Shown one piece after another: positions 6,238 through 13,578 of a stretch of DNA of 27,490 bases. The translations under genes were made by a program, and so were the position numbers. Below the pieces are notes generated by a model that had not been told where the DNA came from, searched no databases, and saw nothing but the letters and a program-made list of their open reading frames with translations. Position 1 is the stretch's first letter. Each line of letters opens with the position of its first letter. The DNA is from M55B165 sp964423265 (GTDB lineage: Bacteria > Actinomycetota > Humimicrobiia > Humimicrobiales > Humimicrobiaceae), in the NCBI GenBank assembly GCA_964423265.1, contig CAYREF010000025.1, positions 1-27,490 on the forward strand. The letters are read 5' to 3'.

Positions 6238-7230
6238 TTGCCATTAGTTCCAATGAAGCAAATACTAGACGAAGCCATAAAGGGTAATTATGGTGTAGGA
6301 GCTTATAATGTAAACAATATGGAGCAGATCCAGGGGATAATGCGGGCAGCCAAGGAGACTGGCTCCCCCCTTATAATACAAGCATCAAGGGGAGCACTTA
6401 AGTATACCAATATGGTATATATAAAGCATATGGCTGCAGCTGCAGTTGAAGATAATCCCGGCATACCCATAGCTCTGCACCTGGACCATGGTAACAGTTT
6501 GGAGACCTGCAAGGAGGCAATAAGTCTAGGCTTTACCTCCGTTATGATAGACGGCTCACTAAAAGAAGACTCCAAAACCCCCACAACTTTTGAAGAAAAT
6601 GTAGAGGTTACTAAAAAAGTTGTGGACTACGCCCACAGGTTCGGGGTAACTGTAGAAGGAGAGCTTGGGACCCTGGGGGGTATAGAAGATGGAGTAGGAT
6701 CAGGAAAAGTTAAGCTAACTGATCCCGAGGAAGCAGTAAAGTTTATAAAAGCTACCGGGGTAGATGCTTTGGCTCTTGCAATCGGGACAAGCCACGGGGC
6801 ATACAAGTTTAAAGCAGAGCCAAAGCTTGCTCTTGACATTGTAAGTGAAGTTTCTTCAAAACTTGGAAACTTTCCCTTGGTGATGCATGGCTCATCTTCT
6901 GTACCTCAGAATTTAATAGAAGTTATAAACAGGTACGGGGGAAAGCTGGAAAAAACCATGGGTGTACCCATGCCTTCCATACAGGAGGCAATTAAGCGGG
7001 GCATAAGAAAGATAAATGTAGATACAGATGGAAGGCTTGCCATGACCGGGGCAGTAAGAAAAGTCTTATCTGAAAAACCAGATGTATTTGACCCTAGAAA
7101 ATATTTTGGAGCTGCAAGGGAAGCAGTATACGGAGTAATAAAGGGTAAGATGATAGACTTCGGGACTGCAGGCCATGCTTCTGATTATAAGCCTATGTCC
7201 CTGGAAGATATGAAAAAAAACTATAGTTAG
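6238..7230 (+). CDS. fba: Class II fructose-bisphosphate aldolase
   Basis: This 330-residue zinc-dependent aldolase interconverts fructose 1,6-bisphosphate with glyceraldehyde 3-phosphate and dihydroxyacetone phosphate in glycolysis and gluconeogenesis. Family signatures run in order: GVGAYNVNNMEQIQGI, IALHLDHG (catalytic Asp and zinc His), VMIDGS, VEGELGTLGGIEDGV, IGTSHGAYKF (zinc His), PLVMHGSSSVP (zinc His) and INVDTDGRLA (phosphate binding). Length fits the longer, about 330-residue subgroup. The start is TTG 6238 behind an excellent AGGGAGGT; no ATG lies closer to it. The gene follows the GAF-ANTAR regulator by 13 bases. Relatives acting on tagatose or other ketose bisphosphates exist, so substrate assignment is by family and not proven. 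Confidence 0.93.
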   Translation: MPLVPMKQILDEAIKGNYGVGAYNVNNMEQIQGIMRAAKETGSPLIIQASRGALKYTNMVYIKHMAAAAVEDNPGIPIALHLDHGNSLETCKEAISLGFTSVMIDGSLKEDSKTPTTFEENVEVTKKVVDYAHRFGVTVEGELGTLGGIEDGVGSGKVKLTDPEEAVKFIKATGVDALALAIGTSHGAYKFKAEPKLALDIVSEVSSKLGNFPLVMHGSSSVPQNLIEVINRYGGKLEKTMGVPMPSIQEAIKRGIRKINVDTDGRLAMTGAVRKVLSEKPDVFDPRKYFGAAREAVYGVIKGKMIDFGTAGHASDYKPMSLEDMKKNYS

Positions 7231-7251
7231 AAGCCTGGTTTATGTAGAATG

Positions 7252-7285
7252 CCTGCTAATAGGGAGGAGGCTCTCTGTTAGCAGG
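7252..7285 (+). terminator. Hairpin after the aldolase gene, possible terminator
   Basis: CCTGCTAA (7252-7259) pairs perfectly with TTAGCAGG (7278-7285). An inner GGGAG/CTCTC helix extends the stem, with one G-U pair and a GAGG loop. It is followed by TTTATAAATTT, a weak T-tract, so termination may be partial. It would separate the aldolase transcript from the glutamate synthase promoter 45 bases further on. Confidence 0.5.
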
Positions 7286-7329
7286 TTTATAAATTTGTAA
7301 AAAACTTGGAGAATATATATAATTAGTAT

Positions 7330-7357
7330 TTGACAAATGCAATAAAGCTGTTATTAT
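7330..7357 (+). promoter_or_regulatory. Promoter of the glutamate synthase operon
   Basis: A perfect TTGACA (7330-7335), a 16-base spacer and TATTAT (7352-7357, five of six matches) predict transcription from about 7364. That places the whole dual-hairpin leader, beginning at 7380, within the transcript and about 115 bases of untranslated RNA before the first gene. A long coding frame open across this region is therefore not used for translation from its far-upstream TTG. Confidence 0.65.
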
Positions 7358-7379
7358 TTGCTAGAAAATTAAATATTTG

Positions 7380-7456
7380 CTATTTGTGCAAGGGAGTACG
7401 AGTAGGCGAAGGTAAAGTGGCCTTCTTAAAACAGAGATGTTTTGAGGAGGTTTTTT
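7380..7456 (+). promoter_or_regulatory. ANTAR-target leader: two hexaloop hairpins and terminator
   Basis: Hairpin P1 has a ten-pair stem (7380-7389 with 7396-7405, including G-U pairs) and the six-base loop AAGGGA (7390-7395). Hairpin P2 has a twelve-pair stem (7421-7432 with 7439-7450) and the six-base loop AGAGAT (7433-7438). It is followed at once by T6 (7451-7456), so P2 also reads as an intrinsic terminator. Both loops have A at position 1 and G at position 4, the invariant bases of RNA bound by ANTAR proteins. The linker is 15 bases. In that family, protein binding to the two loops prevents termination. A GAF-ANTAR gene lies 1.2 kb upstream, and the operon downstream is nitrogen assimilation, a classic ANTAR-regulated pathway. 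Confidence 0.85.
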
Positions 7457-7479
7457 GTTTTATAAGGGTTTGGGGAAAA

Positions 7480-8625
7480 ATGGAATTTAATTTTAATAAA
7501 AAGACAAAAAAAGAAAAGTTTATGGAAAATAGGATTCCTTCAGGTTGCGCTGTATTTGGAATATTTAACCAAAGTGGATCAAAGTTTAATGGAAATGCGG
7601 TTTTGGAAGGAATCTCCATGATGCATGACAGGTCTAATGGTTTGGGGGGCGGTTTTGCCGCTTATGGTATTTATCCTGAACTAAAGGATGAGTGGGCTTT
7701 CCACTTTATCTTCGATGATTTAATAGCCAAAAAACAAAGTGAAGACATCATGGAAGATAATTTTGAAATTGTATATTCTGAAAAAATTCCTACCAACAAT
7801 AAGGTGAAAGTCCAGGATCCTCCATTACTTTTTAGATATTTTTTAAGGGTTAAGAGTAATTTAAAAGAGTCGGAAGAAGATTTTGTAGTTAATTTTGTAA
7901 TGAGCATTAATAGCAATATAAGGGGAGCATATATAATTTCAAGCGGTAAGAATATGGGCATATTTAAGGGTGTGGGCTTTCCTGAAGATATTGGCCAGTA
8001 TTTCAAGATAGATGAATATGAAGGATATCTGTGGACTGCCCATGGAAGGTTTCCCACTAACAGTGTAGGCTGGTGGGGAGGAGCCCATCCGTTTGGTCTT
8101 CTTAACTGGTCAGTTGTCCATAACGGGGAGATATCTTCTTATGGCACCAATAAGAGGTTTGTAAATGATTTTGGCTATAAGTGTACTCTTTCTACTGATA
8201 CAGAAGTAATTACTTATCTTTTTGATTTGTTAAACAGGAAACAAAAAATAGATATAAAATTAATCCATCTTATCCTGGCTTCACCGTTATGGGAGGAAAT
8301 AGAAAGAATGCCAACAGGTTTAAGGGAGCTGGCAAAGAATTTAAGGATGCTTTATGGAAGCAGTTTGGTTAACGGCCCCTTTAACATAATCGTAGGGCAT
8401 AATAATTTTATGTATGCTTTAAACGATAGGATTAAGCTTAGACCAATGGTTGCTGCCAGGGATGGCGCCTTCTTATATATCTCAAGCGAAGAAGCTGCTA
8501 TTAGGAAAGTATGCAGCAGTCCTGAATTGCTTTGGCGCCCGGATGGCGGGGAACCTGTATTTGGTATGTTAGATAAGCTCCAAAATGGTAATAATCAACT
8601 GAAGGATTTAGCAGCTTTAAGTTAA
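7480..8625 (+). CDS. Glutamate synthase, glutaminase (domain 1) subunit
   Basis: This is the class II glutamine amidotransferase part of a split (archaeal-type) glutamate synthase. It releases ammonia from glutamine for the synthase subunit. The catalytic cysteine is in PSGCAVFGIF (residue 23 from ATG 7480, or 9 from ATG 7522), so a short propeptide must be removed to free it, as in the family. Other marks are WTAHGRFPTNSVGWWGGAHP (substrate Arg/Thr region), VVHNGEISSYGTNK (Asn-Gly oxyanion hole) and STDTEVITYLFD. The protein is 381 residues from 7480, normal for this subunit. I choose ATG 7480 because of TTTGGGGA just before it; ATG 7522 is possible. The reading frame is open back to 7330, but that start lies in the promoter. 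It is the first gene of a five-gene operon behind an ANTAR-type attenuator. Confidence 0.9.
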   Translation: MEFNFNKKTKKEKFMENRIPSGCAVFGIFNQSGSKFNGNAVLEGISMMHDRSNGLGGGFAAYGIYPELKDEWAFHFIFDDLIAKKQSEDIMEDNFEIVYSEKIPTNNKVKVQDPPLLFRYFLRVKSNLKESEEDFVVNFVMSINSNIRGAYIISSGKNMGIFKGVGFPEDIGQYFKIDEYEGYLWTAHGRFPTNSVGWWGGAHPFGLLNWSVVHNGEISSYGTNKRFVNDFGYKCTLSTDTEVITYLFDLLNRKQKIDIKLIHLILASPLWEEIERMPTGLRELAKNLRMLYGSSLVNGPFNIIVGHNNFMYALNDRIKLRPMVAARDGAFLYISSEEAAIRKVCSSPELLWRPDGGEPVFGMLDKLQNGNNQLKDLAALS

Positions 8626-8636
8626 GAGGAATAAAA

Positions 8637-10172
8637 ATGGCATTAAAACTAAACCAATCAGAATTTGAAATAGAAAGGGATTTACAAAAATGTATATCCT
8701 GTGAGGTATGTGTGAGGCAGTGTTCTAATGATGTCCACGAGTATGAGTCAGACAACGATACCATATATAGTGATAACTTAAATTGTGTAGGCTGCCATAG
8801 ATGTGAGAGCTTGTGCCCTACGGGGGCAATAAAAATTAAGCAAAGGGAGTCGGAGTTCAAAAAAAACTATAATTGGAACCCTGCCCACCTGAAAAACATA
8901 TACAAGCAGGCTGATACAGGTGGAGTAATATTGACTGGAATGGGTACAGATAAAAAGTATCCTATATATTGGGACCATATACTGTTTAATGCTTCACAGG
9001 TTACAAACCCCTCTATTGACCCTTTAAGGGAGCCAATGGAGATAAAAACTTTTATAGGAAGCAAGGCTACAAAGTTGGATTACACTATTACCAAGGGTAA
9101 AGATGGAAATCTTAAGGCAAAGCTTAAAAATAGGCCATCGCCTCAGTTAGAACTGTCTACTCCTATATTGTTTTCAGCAATGTCTTTTGGGTCCATAAGC
9201 TATAACGCATGCAAATCCCTGGCAACTGCTGCTTATAATTTTGGGAATTTCTATAATACCGGAGAAGGCGGATTGCATAAAGATTTAGAAAAGTATGCAG
9301 ATAATACTATAGTGCAGGTAGCCTCGGGGCGTTTTGGGGTAGACATTGATTATTTGAACAAGTCGGCAGCTATTGAGATAAAAATAGGCCAAGGAGCTAA
9401 GCCTGGAATAGGGGGGCATCTGCCTGGCGAAAAGGTTACTGAAGAAGTTTCAAATACCAGAATGATACCTAAAGGCACTGATGCTCTATCGCCTGCGCCC
9501 CACCACGATATCTATTCAATTGAAGATTTATCCCAGTTAATATTTGCCTTAAAAGAAGCAACAGATTACACAAAGCCAGTTGGAGTGAAAATATCGGCAG
9601 TGCATAATGTGGCTCCTATTGCCAGCGGTATTGTAAGGGCTGGAGCAGATTTTGTATCTATTGATGGCCTTAGAGGGGGAACTGGAGCTGCCCCACAGGC
9701 TATAAGGGATAATGTTGGCATACCTATTGAGCTTGCCTTGGCTTCTGTAGATACCAGGTTAAGGGAAGAAGGTATAAGGCATAAGGCTTCTGTAATTGCG
9801 GCTGGCAGTATCAGGTCAAGCTCTGATGTTATAAAGGCCATAGCCCTTGGTGCGGACGCGGTTTACATAGGGACGGCTGCCTTAATTGCTATGGGATGCC
9901 ACCTTTGCCAGAAATGCTATACAGGAAAATGTAACTGGGGCATTGCAACCCAGGACCCATATTTAACTAAAAGACTGAATCCTGAGATCGGAACTCGGAG
10001 ATTGACGAATTTGTTGAGGGGATGGTCACTGGAAATAAAGGAAATGTTAGGCGGTGCAGGTATAAATGCCATAGAAAGCTTGAGAGGCAACAGGGAACAT
10101 CTCAGGGGGATTGGGTTAGGCGATAGGGAACTTTCTATCCTTGGAATAAAACATGCAGGAGAGGCATGGTAA
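8637..10172 (+). CDS. gltB: Glutamate synthase, FMN/Fe-S synthase (domain 2) subunit
   Basis: This 511-residue subunit combines 2-oxoglutarate and ammonia into glutamate, using electrons delivered through Fe-S clusters to FMN. An N-terminal two-cluster ferredoxin module has Cys19/22/25/29 (CISCEVCVRQC) and Cys50/53/56/60 (CVGCHRCESLCP). The (beta/alpha)8 synthase domain follows, with ILFSAMSFGSISYNA, NTGEGGLHKD, IKIGQGAKPGIGGHLPGEKV, VGVKISAVHNV, FVSIDGLRGGTGAAP and AIALGADAVYIGTAALIAMG. The CHLCQKCYTGKCNWGIATQD segment near the C-terminus carries the cysteines that bind the 3Fe-4S cluster. Length is typical of archaeal-type enzymes, which have the ferredoxin module fused here. ATG 8637 has AAGAGGA upstream, 11 bases after the domain 1 gene. 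Confidence 0.95.
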   Translation: MALKLNQSEFEIERDLQKCISCEVCVRQCSNDVHEYESDNDTIYSDNLNCVGCHRCESLCPTGAIKIKQRESEFKKNYNWNPAHLKNIYKQADTGGVILTGMGTDKKYPIYWDHILFNASQVTNPSIDPLREPMEIKTFIGSKATKLDYTITKGKDGNLKAKLKNRPSPQLELSTPILFSAMSFGSISYNACKSLATAAYNFGNFYNTGEGGLHKDLEKYADNTIVQVASGRFGVDIDYLNKSAAIEIKIGQGAKPGIGGHLPGEKVTEEVSNTRMIPKGTDALSPAPHHDIYSIEDLSQLIFALKEATDYTKPVGVKISAVHNVAPIASGIVRAGADFVSIDGLRGGTGAAPQAIRDNVGIPIELALASVDTRLREEGIRHKASVIAAGSIRSSSDVIKAIALGADAVYIGTAALIAMGCHLCQKCYTGKCNWGIATQDPYLTKRLNPEIGTRRLTNLLRGWSLEIKEMLGGAGINAIESLRGNREHLRGIGLGDRELSILGIKHAGEAW

Positions 10173-10173
10173 T

Positions 10174-10641
10174 ATGAAAAAGATATTTATTAAAGAAGAA
10201 TACTGCATAGGGTGCAGGCTTTGTGAAATATATTGTCAAGTAAAGCATTCTAAAAGCAAGAAGATAATAAAGGCTTTCAAAGAAGAGCAGGGAGAGCTTA
10301 TGCCTAGGATATTAGTAGAAGAGATCGGTCATAATTCTTTTGCCATACAGTGCAGGCATTGTGTGGATGCCCCTTGTGTTACTGCTTGTATTTCCGGAGC
10401 AATGAAAAAAAATGAGAATACTGGAGTTGTTACCTGCGACCAGGATAAGTGCGTGGGTTGCTGGAGCTGTATAATGGTTTGCCCCTATGGGGTTATAAAA
10501 AGAAATTTAACCGAAAAAAAGATTGCTTCAAAATGCGAACTCTGTGAGGATGAGGAAATTCCTATATGTGTTAAAAATTGTCCCAATGAAGCCTTAAAAT
10601 TTGTGGATGTAAAAGAAAAGTTAGGTGATAGAAATGGTTAG
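10174..10641 (+). CDS. Polyferredoxin-like 4Fe-4S electron carrier of glutamate synthase
   Basis: This 155-residue protein has four cysteine groups of the HycB/DmsB type: CIGCRLCEIYCQVKH, CRHCVDAPCVTACISGAM, CDQDKCVGCWSCIMVCPYGV, and CELCEDEEIPICVKNCPNEA. It should bind up to four 4Fe-4S clusters and pass electrons between the FAD oxidoreductase encoded next and the synthase subunit. ATG 10174 is chosen because AGGAGAGG (10157-10164) precedes it; an upstream frame extension into the previous gene lacks a better site. It starts one base after the domain 2 stop and overlaps the next gene by eight bases, indicating tight coupling. No membrane segment or Tat signal is visible, so it is cytosolic. 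Confidence 0.88.
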   Translation: MKKIFIKEEYCIGCRLCEIYCQVKHSKSKKIIKAFKEEQGELMPRILVEEIGHNSFAIQCRHCVDAPCVTACISGAMKKNENTGVVTCDQDKCVGCWSCIMVCPYGVIKRNLTEKKIASKCELCEDEEIPICVKNCPNEALKFVDVKEKLGDRNG

Positions 10642-11965
10642 CACCACTTATTTAATTATTGGTAATTCTGCAGCAGGAATTAATGCTGCTGAAAATATAA
10701 GAAAAATAGATAAAAATGGAAAAATTACTATTTTAACCTATGAAAAATATGCTAATTATTCAAAACCCTTAATCACTTATTATCTGGCTGGTAAACTGGG
10801 GCTGGACAGAATTAATTTTAAGGATAAAGGTTTTTATAAGAATAATAATATAGATCTCGTGCTTCGCTCTAGGGCAAAATGGATAGATTTTAAGAATAAT
10901 GTTGTTAAAACTACTAGGGAGGATTATAGATATAAGAAATTATTAATTGCCACCGGAGGCCAGCCAGTACTTCCCGGAATAAATATTGAAGATGAAAATG
11001 GCAACACATTTACTTTAAACAGAAAAGTCCTGCACGGCATCTCTGGGATTTTTACCCTAACTACCCTTGAAGATGCCGTAAAGCTAAAAAAATATATTGA
11101 AGATAATGATATTAAAAATGCATCTATTCTCGGAGGAGGCTTAATCGGGCTAAAGGCGGCCGAGGCTTTTCTAGAGCTTGGCCTGGATATTAATGTAATA
11201 GAGCTGTCGGACAGGATTCTAGCAGCTACTTTTGACAGGGAAGCTTCCGCTATACTGGAATCAGAAATATCGGGTAAAGGGAGCAGCATTTATACTAATA
11301 ATACAATAAGGAAAATAGAGATAGGCAATGGTAGGGTAAAGAGAATAATTCTAAGGAATGGAAAAAAAATTGACTGCAGCCTTTTAGTTACTGCGGTTGG
11401 GGTTAGCCCAAACTTAAGCTTTTTTGATAATAGCCTTATAGATATTGGAAGAGGCATAAGGGTAAATGATCGTCTCCAAACTAATATAGAAAATGTATAT
11501 GCTGCAGGGGATGTCATAGAAAGCAGGGATATACTGCTTAACAGTCATAGAAATATTGCTATATGGCCCCTGGCTGTGAGCCAGGGCTATATAGCAGGAA
11601 TGAACCTGGCGGGGGCAAACAGCAAATATGCCGGTAGCTTTTTTATGAACTCGGTTGAGATCCTGAAAGTGCCCTCAATATCAATGGGCCTTACCAATGT
11701 AGAGGATAATGGTGGTATAGAAGTTTTAAAGGAATACCGTCCAGATGATAATTATTACAGGAAAATTGTTATAAGAGATAAGAAAGTAGTAGGTGCAATA
11801 CTTATAGGGGGAATAGAAAGGGCTGGCATATATTCGGGGCTGATAAAAAATAAAATAGATATCAGCAAGGAAAAAGACCTTATAGTAAGGGAGGATTTTG
11901 GGTTGATACAGTTGCCCAGTGGATACAAAAAACACCTGGTAGTGGGAGAAGGAATAGAAGTATGA
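10634..11965 (+). CDS. FAD-dependent pyridine nucleotide-disulphide oxidoreductase of glutamate synthase
   Basis: This 443-residue flavoprotein resembles NirB/NADH-oxidase/rubredoxin-reductase enzymes. The FAD-binding N-terminus reads YLIIGNSAAGINAAENI. LLIATGGQPVLPG closes the first FAD half. SILGGGLIGLKAAEAF is the NAD(P)H-binding Rossmann motif, and NVYAAGDVIE is the second FAD motif. It probably oxidises NAD(P)H and feeds electrons to the ferredoxin encoded upstream, replacing the GltD-type beta subunit of bacterial glutamate synthase. ATG 10634 is preferred (AGGTGAT just upstream); GTG 10625 is an in-frame alternative. It overlaps the ferredoxin gene by eight bases and the next gene by four (ATGA), so the operon is tightly packed. 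No redox-active CxxC is seen, in line with an electron-transfer rather than disulphide role. Confidence 0.9.
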   Translation: MVSTTYLIIGNSAAGINAAENIRKIDKNGKITILTYEKYANYSKPLITYYLAGKLGLDRINFKDKGFYKNNNIDLVLRSRAKWIDFKNNVVKTTREDYRYKKLLIATGGQPVLPGINIEDENGNTFTLNRKVLHGISGIFTLTTLEDAVKLKKYIEDNDIKNASILGGGLIGLKAAEAFLELGLDINVIELSDRILAATFDREASAILESEISGKGSSIYTNNTIRKIEIGNGRVKRIILRNGKKIDCSLLVTAVGVSPNLSFFDNSLIDIGRGIRVNDRLQTNIENVYAAGDVIESRDILLNSHRNIAIWPLAVSQGYIAGMNLAGANSKYAGSFFMNSVEILKVPSISMGLTNVEDNGGIEVLKEYRPDDNYYRKIVIRDKKVVGAILIGGIERAGIYSGLIKNKIDISKEKDLIVREDFGLIQLPSGYKKHLVVGEGIEV

Positions 11966-12738
11966 AGCATACCATTAATGCTAAAAATTTAAGCTATAAA
12001 CAATTAAACAGGAAAATAAAGGAAGTAATTTCTAGGAGTTCTACAAATAACAACAATTTTTCCCTGGATCTTAAGGATGTCCTCGGACATAGATATATTG
12101 GTGATGGGTTAAAGACAAAAGTAAAGATAAATGTTTATGGGACCCCGGGCAATGATCTTGCTGCTTTTATGGACGGTCCGGATATAGAAATATATGGAAA
12201 TGGCCAGGATGCTGTAGGCAATACCATGAATTCAGGCAGAATTGTTATCCATGGAGATGCAGGGGATATCATTGGCTATTCTATGCGGGGTGGTGAAATA
12301 TATATTGAAAATGATACTGGATATAGATGCGGAATACATATGAAATCTTACCGGGATAAGATTCCGGCCATTATAATAGGAGGCACGGCAGGCAATTTTT
12401 TAGGGGAATATATGGCAGGGGGGATAATAATTGTTATGGGAATTTCAGATGGTAGAAATAGCCACCAAAATTTGCTTGGCCACAGAGATGTAGTTGGCAA
12501 TTATGTTGGTACTGGTATGCATGGGGGCATAATTTACGTAAGGGGAGAAATTAGAGATTACAAATTAGGAAAAGAAGTTAAAAAATTGTCCGTAAATAAA
12601 GAAGACATAAAGATTTTAAATAAATATATTGCTAACTACAATAAATTTTTTGAAAAAAAAGGAAACATCAATGCAAGGAACTTCATTAAATTAATTCCTT
12701 ACTCCCACCGGCCATATGGGAAGTTATATGCTTATTAG
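11962..12738 (+). CDS. Glutamate synthase, GXGXG (domain 3) subunit
   Basis: This 258-residue protein is the right-handed beta-helix domain normally found at the C-terminus of the large glutamate synthase subunit, here as a separate protein. The repeated Gly-rich turns are visible: GDGLKTKVKINVYGTPGNDL, FMDGPDIEIYGNGQDAVG, SGRIVIHGDAGDIIGYSMRG, GGTAGNFLGEYMAGGIIIV and VVGNYVGTGMHGGIIYVRGE. The domain is structural and helps shape the ammonia tunnel. The ATG overlaps the stop of the FAD protein gene (ATGA). Split domain 3 proteins also serve formylmethanofuran dehydrogenase (FwdC-like), but the operon makes glutamate synthase the clear partner. Confidence 0.9.
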   Translation: MKHTINAKNLSYKQLNRKIKEVISRSSTNNNNFSLDLKDVLGHRYIGDGLKTKVKINVYGTPGNDLAAFMDGPDIEIYGNGQDAVGNTMNSGRIVIHGDAGDIIGYSMRGGEIYIENDTGYRCGIHMKSYRDKIPAIIIGGTAGNFLGEYMAGGIIIVMGISDGRNSHQNLLGHRDVVGNYVGTGMHGGIIYVRGEIRDYKLGKEVKKLSVNKEDIKILNKYIANYNKFFEKKGNINARNFIKLIPYSHRPYGKLYAY

Positions 12739-12747
12739 CCGTTTGTG

Positions 12748-12785
12748 TTTTCCCCTTATTTACGGTTTAATAAATAAGGGGAAAA
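12748..12785 (+). promoter_or_regulatory. 15-pair perfect hairpin covering the DUF72 ribosome site
   Basis: TTTTCCCCTTATTTA (12748-12762) is perfectly complementary to 12771-12785, with an eight-base loop CGGTTTAA. The right arm contains the AAGGGG ribosome site (12776-12781) of the gene starting at 12787. Neither strand has a T-tract after the stem. In RNA the hairpin would hide the ribosome site; it may alternatively be a processing or operator site. Confidence 0.6.
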
Positions 12786-12786
12786 A

Positions 12787-13509
12787 ATGGCAGCAAGTAT
12801 ATATATAGGAACATCCGGCTACAGCTACAAGAACTGGGCAGGGGATTTTTATCCTGAAGATATTAAAAAGGATAAGTGGCTGCAGTTTTATTCCAGCAAG
12901 TTTGATACGGTGGAAATCAATAACACCTTTTATAACTTGCCTCAGAAAAAGACTTTTAGAAACTGGGCAAAAAAAACTCCGGAAAATTTTTTGTTTTCTA
13001 TAAAGGCCTCCAGGTACATAACCCATATGAAAAAGCTAAAAGACTGCAAAAAGCCTTTGGATAACCTCTTAGGGGTATCTAGTGGTTTGGGTAAAAAGCT
13101 TGGCCCCATATTATTTCAGTTGCCTAAAAATATTAAAAAAAATGCAGAGAAATTAAAAAAGTTTACGGGATTGCTGCCTAATGACGTTTTATGTGCATTT
13201 GAATTCCGGGAAGAAAGCTGGTTTGACAATGAAATCTATAGTATCCTTGATGATTCAGGATATGCAATTGTCATTTCTAGTTCACCCAACTTCCCCTACC
13301 ATGAAAAAATAACTGGTGATTTTTGCTATATTAGGCTACATGGAAGTGAAAAGCTTTATTCATCAAGTTATACTGATGAACAGTTAAAAAAATTTGCAAA
13401 TACAGCTAAAAAGTGCAAAAAAAAAGGATTGGACAGCTATATTTATTTTAATAATGACGCAAAAGGCCACGCTTTCAGGAATGCCTCAACCTTTAAAGAA
13501 TTATTATAA
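12787..13509 (+). CDS. DUF72 (YecE-like) family protein
   Basis: This 240-residue protein has the DUF72 TIM-barrel-like signature. IYIGTSGYSYKNWAGDFYPE is at the N-terminus, YSSKFDTVEINNTFYNLP follows, then FSIKASRYITHMKKLKD, LGPILFQLP, CAFEFREESWF, CYIRLHGSE and YIYFNNDAKGHAFRNA at the end. Length and motif order are normal. The biochemical role of DUF72 proteins is not established to my knowledge. The start is ATG 12787 behind AAGGGGAAAA, a site locked in a strong hairpin. It lies 48 bases after the glutamate synthase operon and could be read through from it, though no functional link is known. Confidence 0.9.
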   Translation: MAASIYIGTSGYSYKNWAGDFYPEDIKKDKWLQFYSSKFDTVEINNTFYNLPQKKTFRNWAKKTPENFLFSIKASRYITHMKKLKDCKKPLDNLLGVSSGLGKKLGPILFQLPKNIKKNAEKLKKFTGLLPNDVLCAFEFREESWFDNEIYSILDDSGYAIVISSSPNFPYHEKITGDFCYIRLHGSEKLYSSSYTDEQLKKFANTAKKCKKKGLDSYIYFNNDAKGHAFRNASTFKELL

Positions 13510-13578
13510 TAATTGTCTTTACTAAGTTTTTAAAAAAAACTAAAATAATTACAAACTTTTAATTAAACGGGGGAAACA

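Noticed and set aside
7330..7479. N-terminal extension of the glutaminase frame back to TTG 7330
   Set aside because: The TTG is part of the -35 hexamer, and the extension would translate the two leader hairpins. The family starts close to the catalytic cysteine, so ATG 7480 (or 7522) is used.
12748..12785. Intrinsic terminator of the glutamate synthase operon
   Set aside because: The stem is strong, but it is followed by AAATGG on the plus strand and by CACAAA on the minus strand, with no T-tract either way.
13510..13578. Terminator or riboswitch between DUF72 and the thioesterase
   Set aside because: The region is AT-rich with an AGTTTTT/AAAAACT pairing but has no stable stem or known riboswitch pattern.
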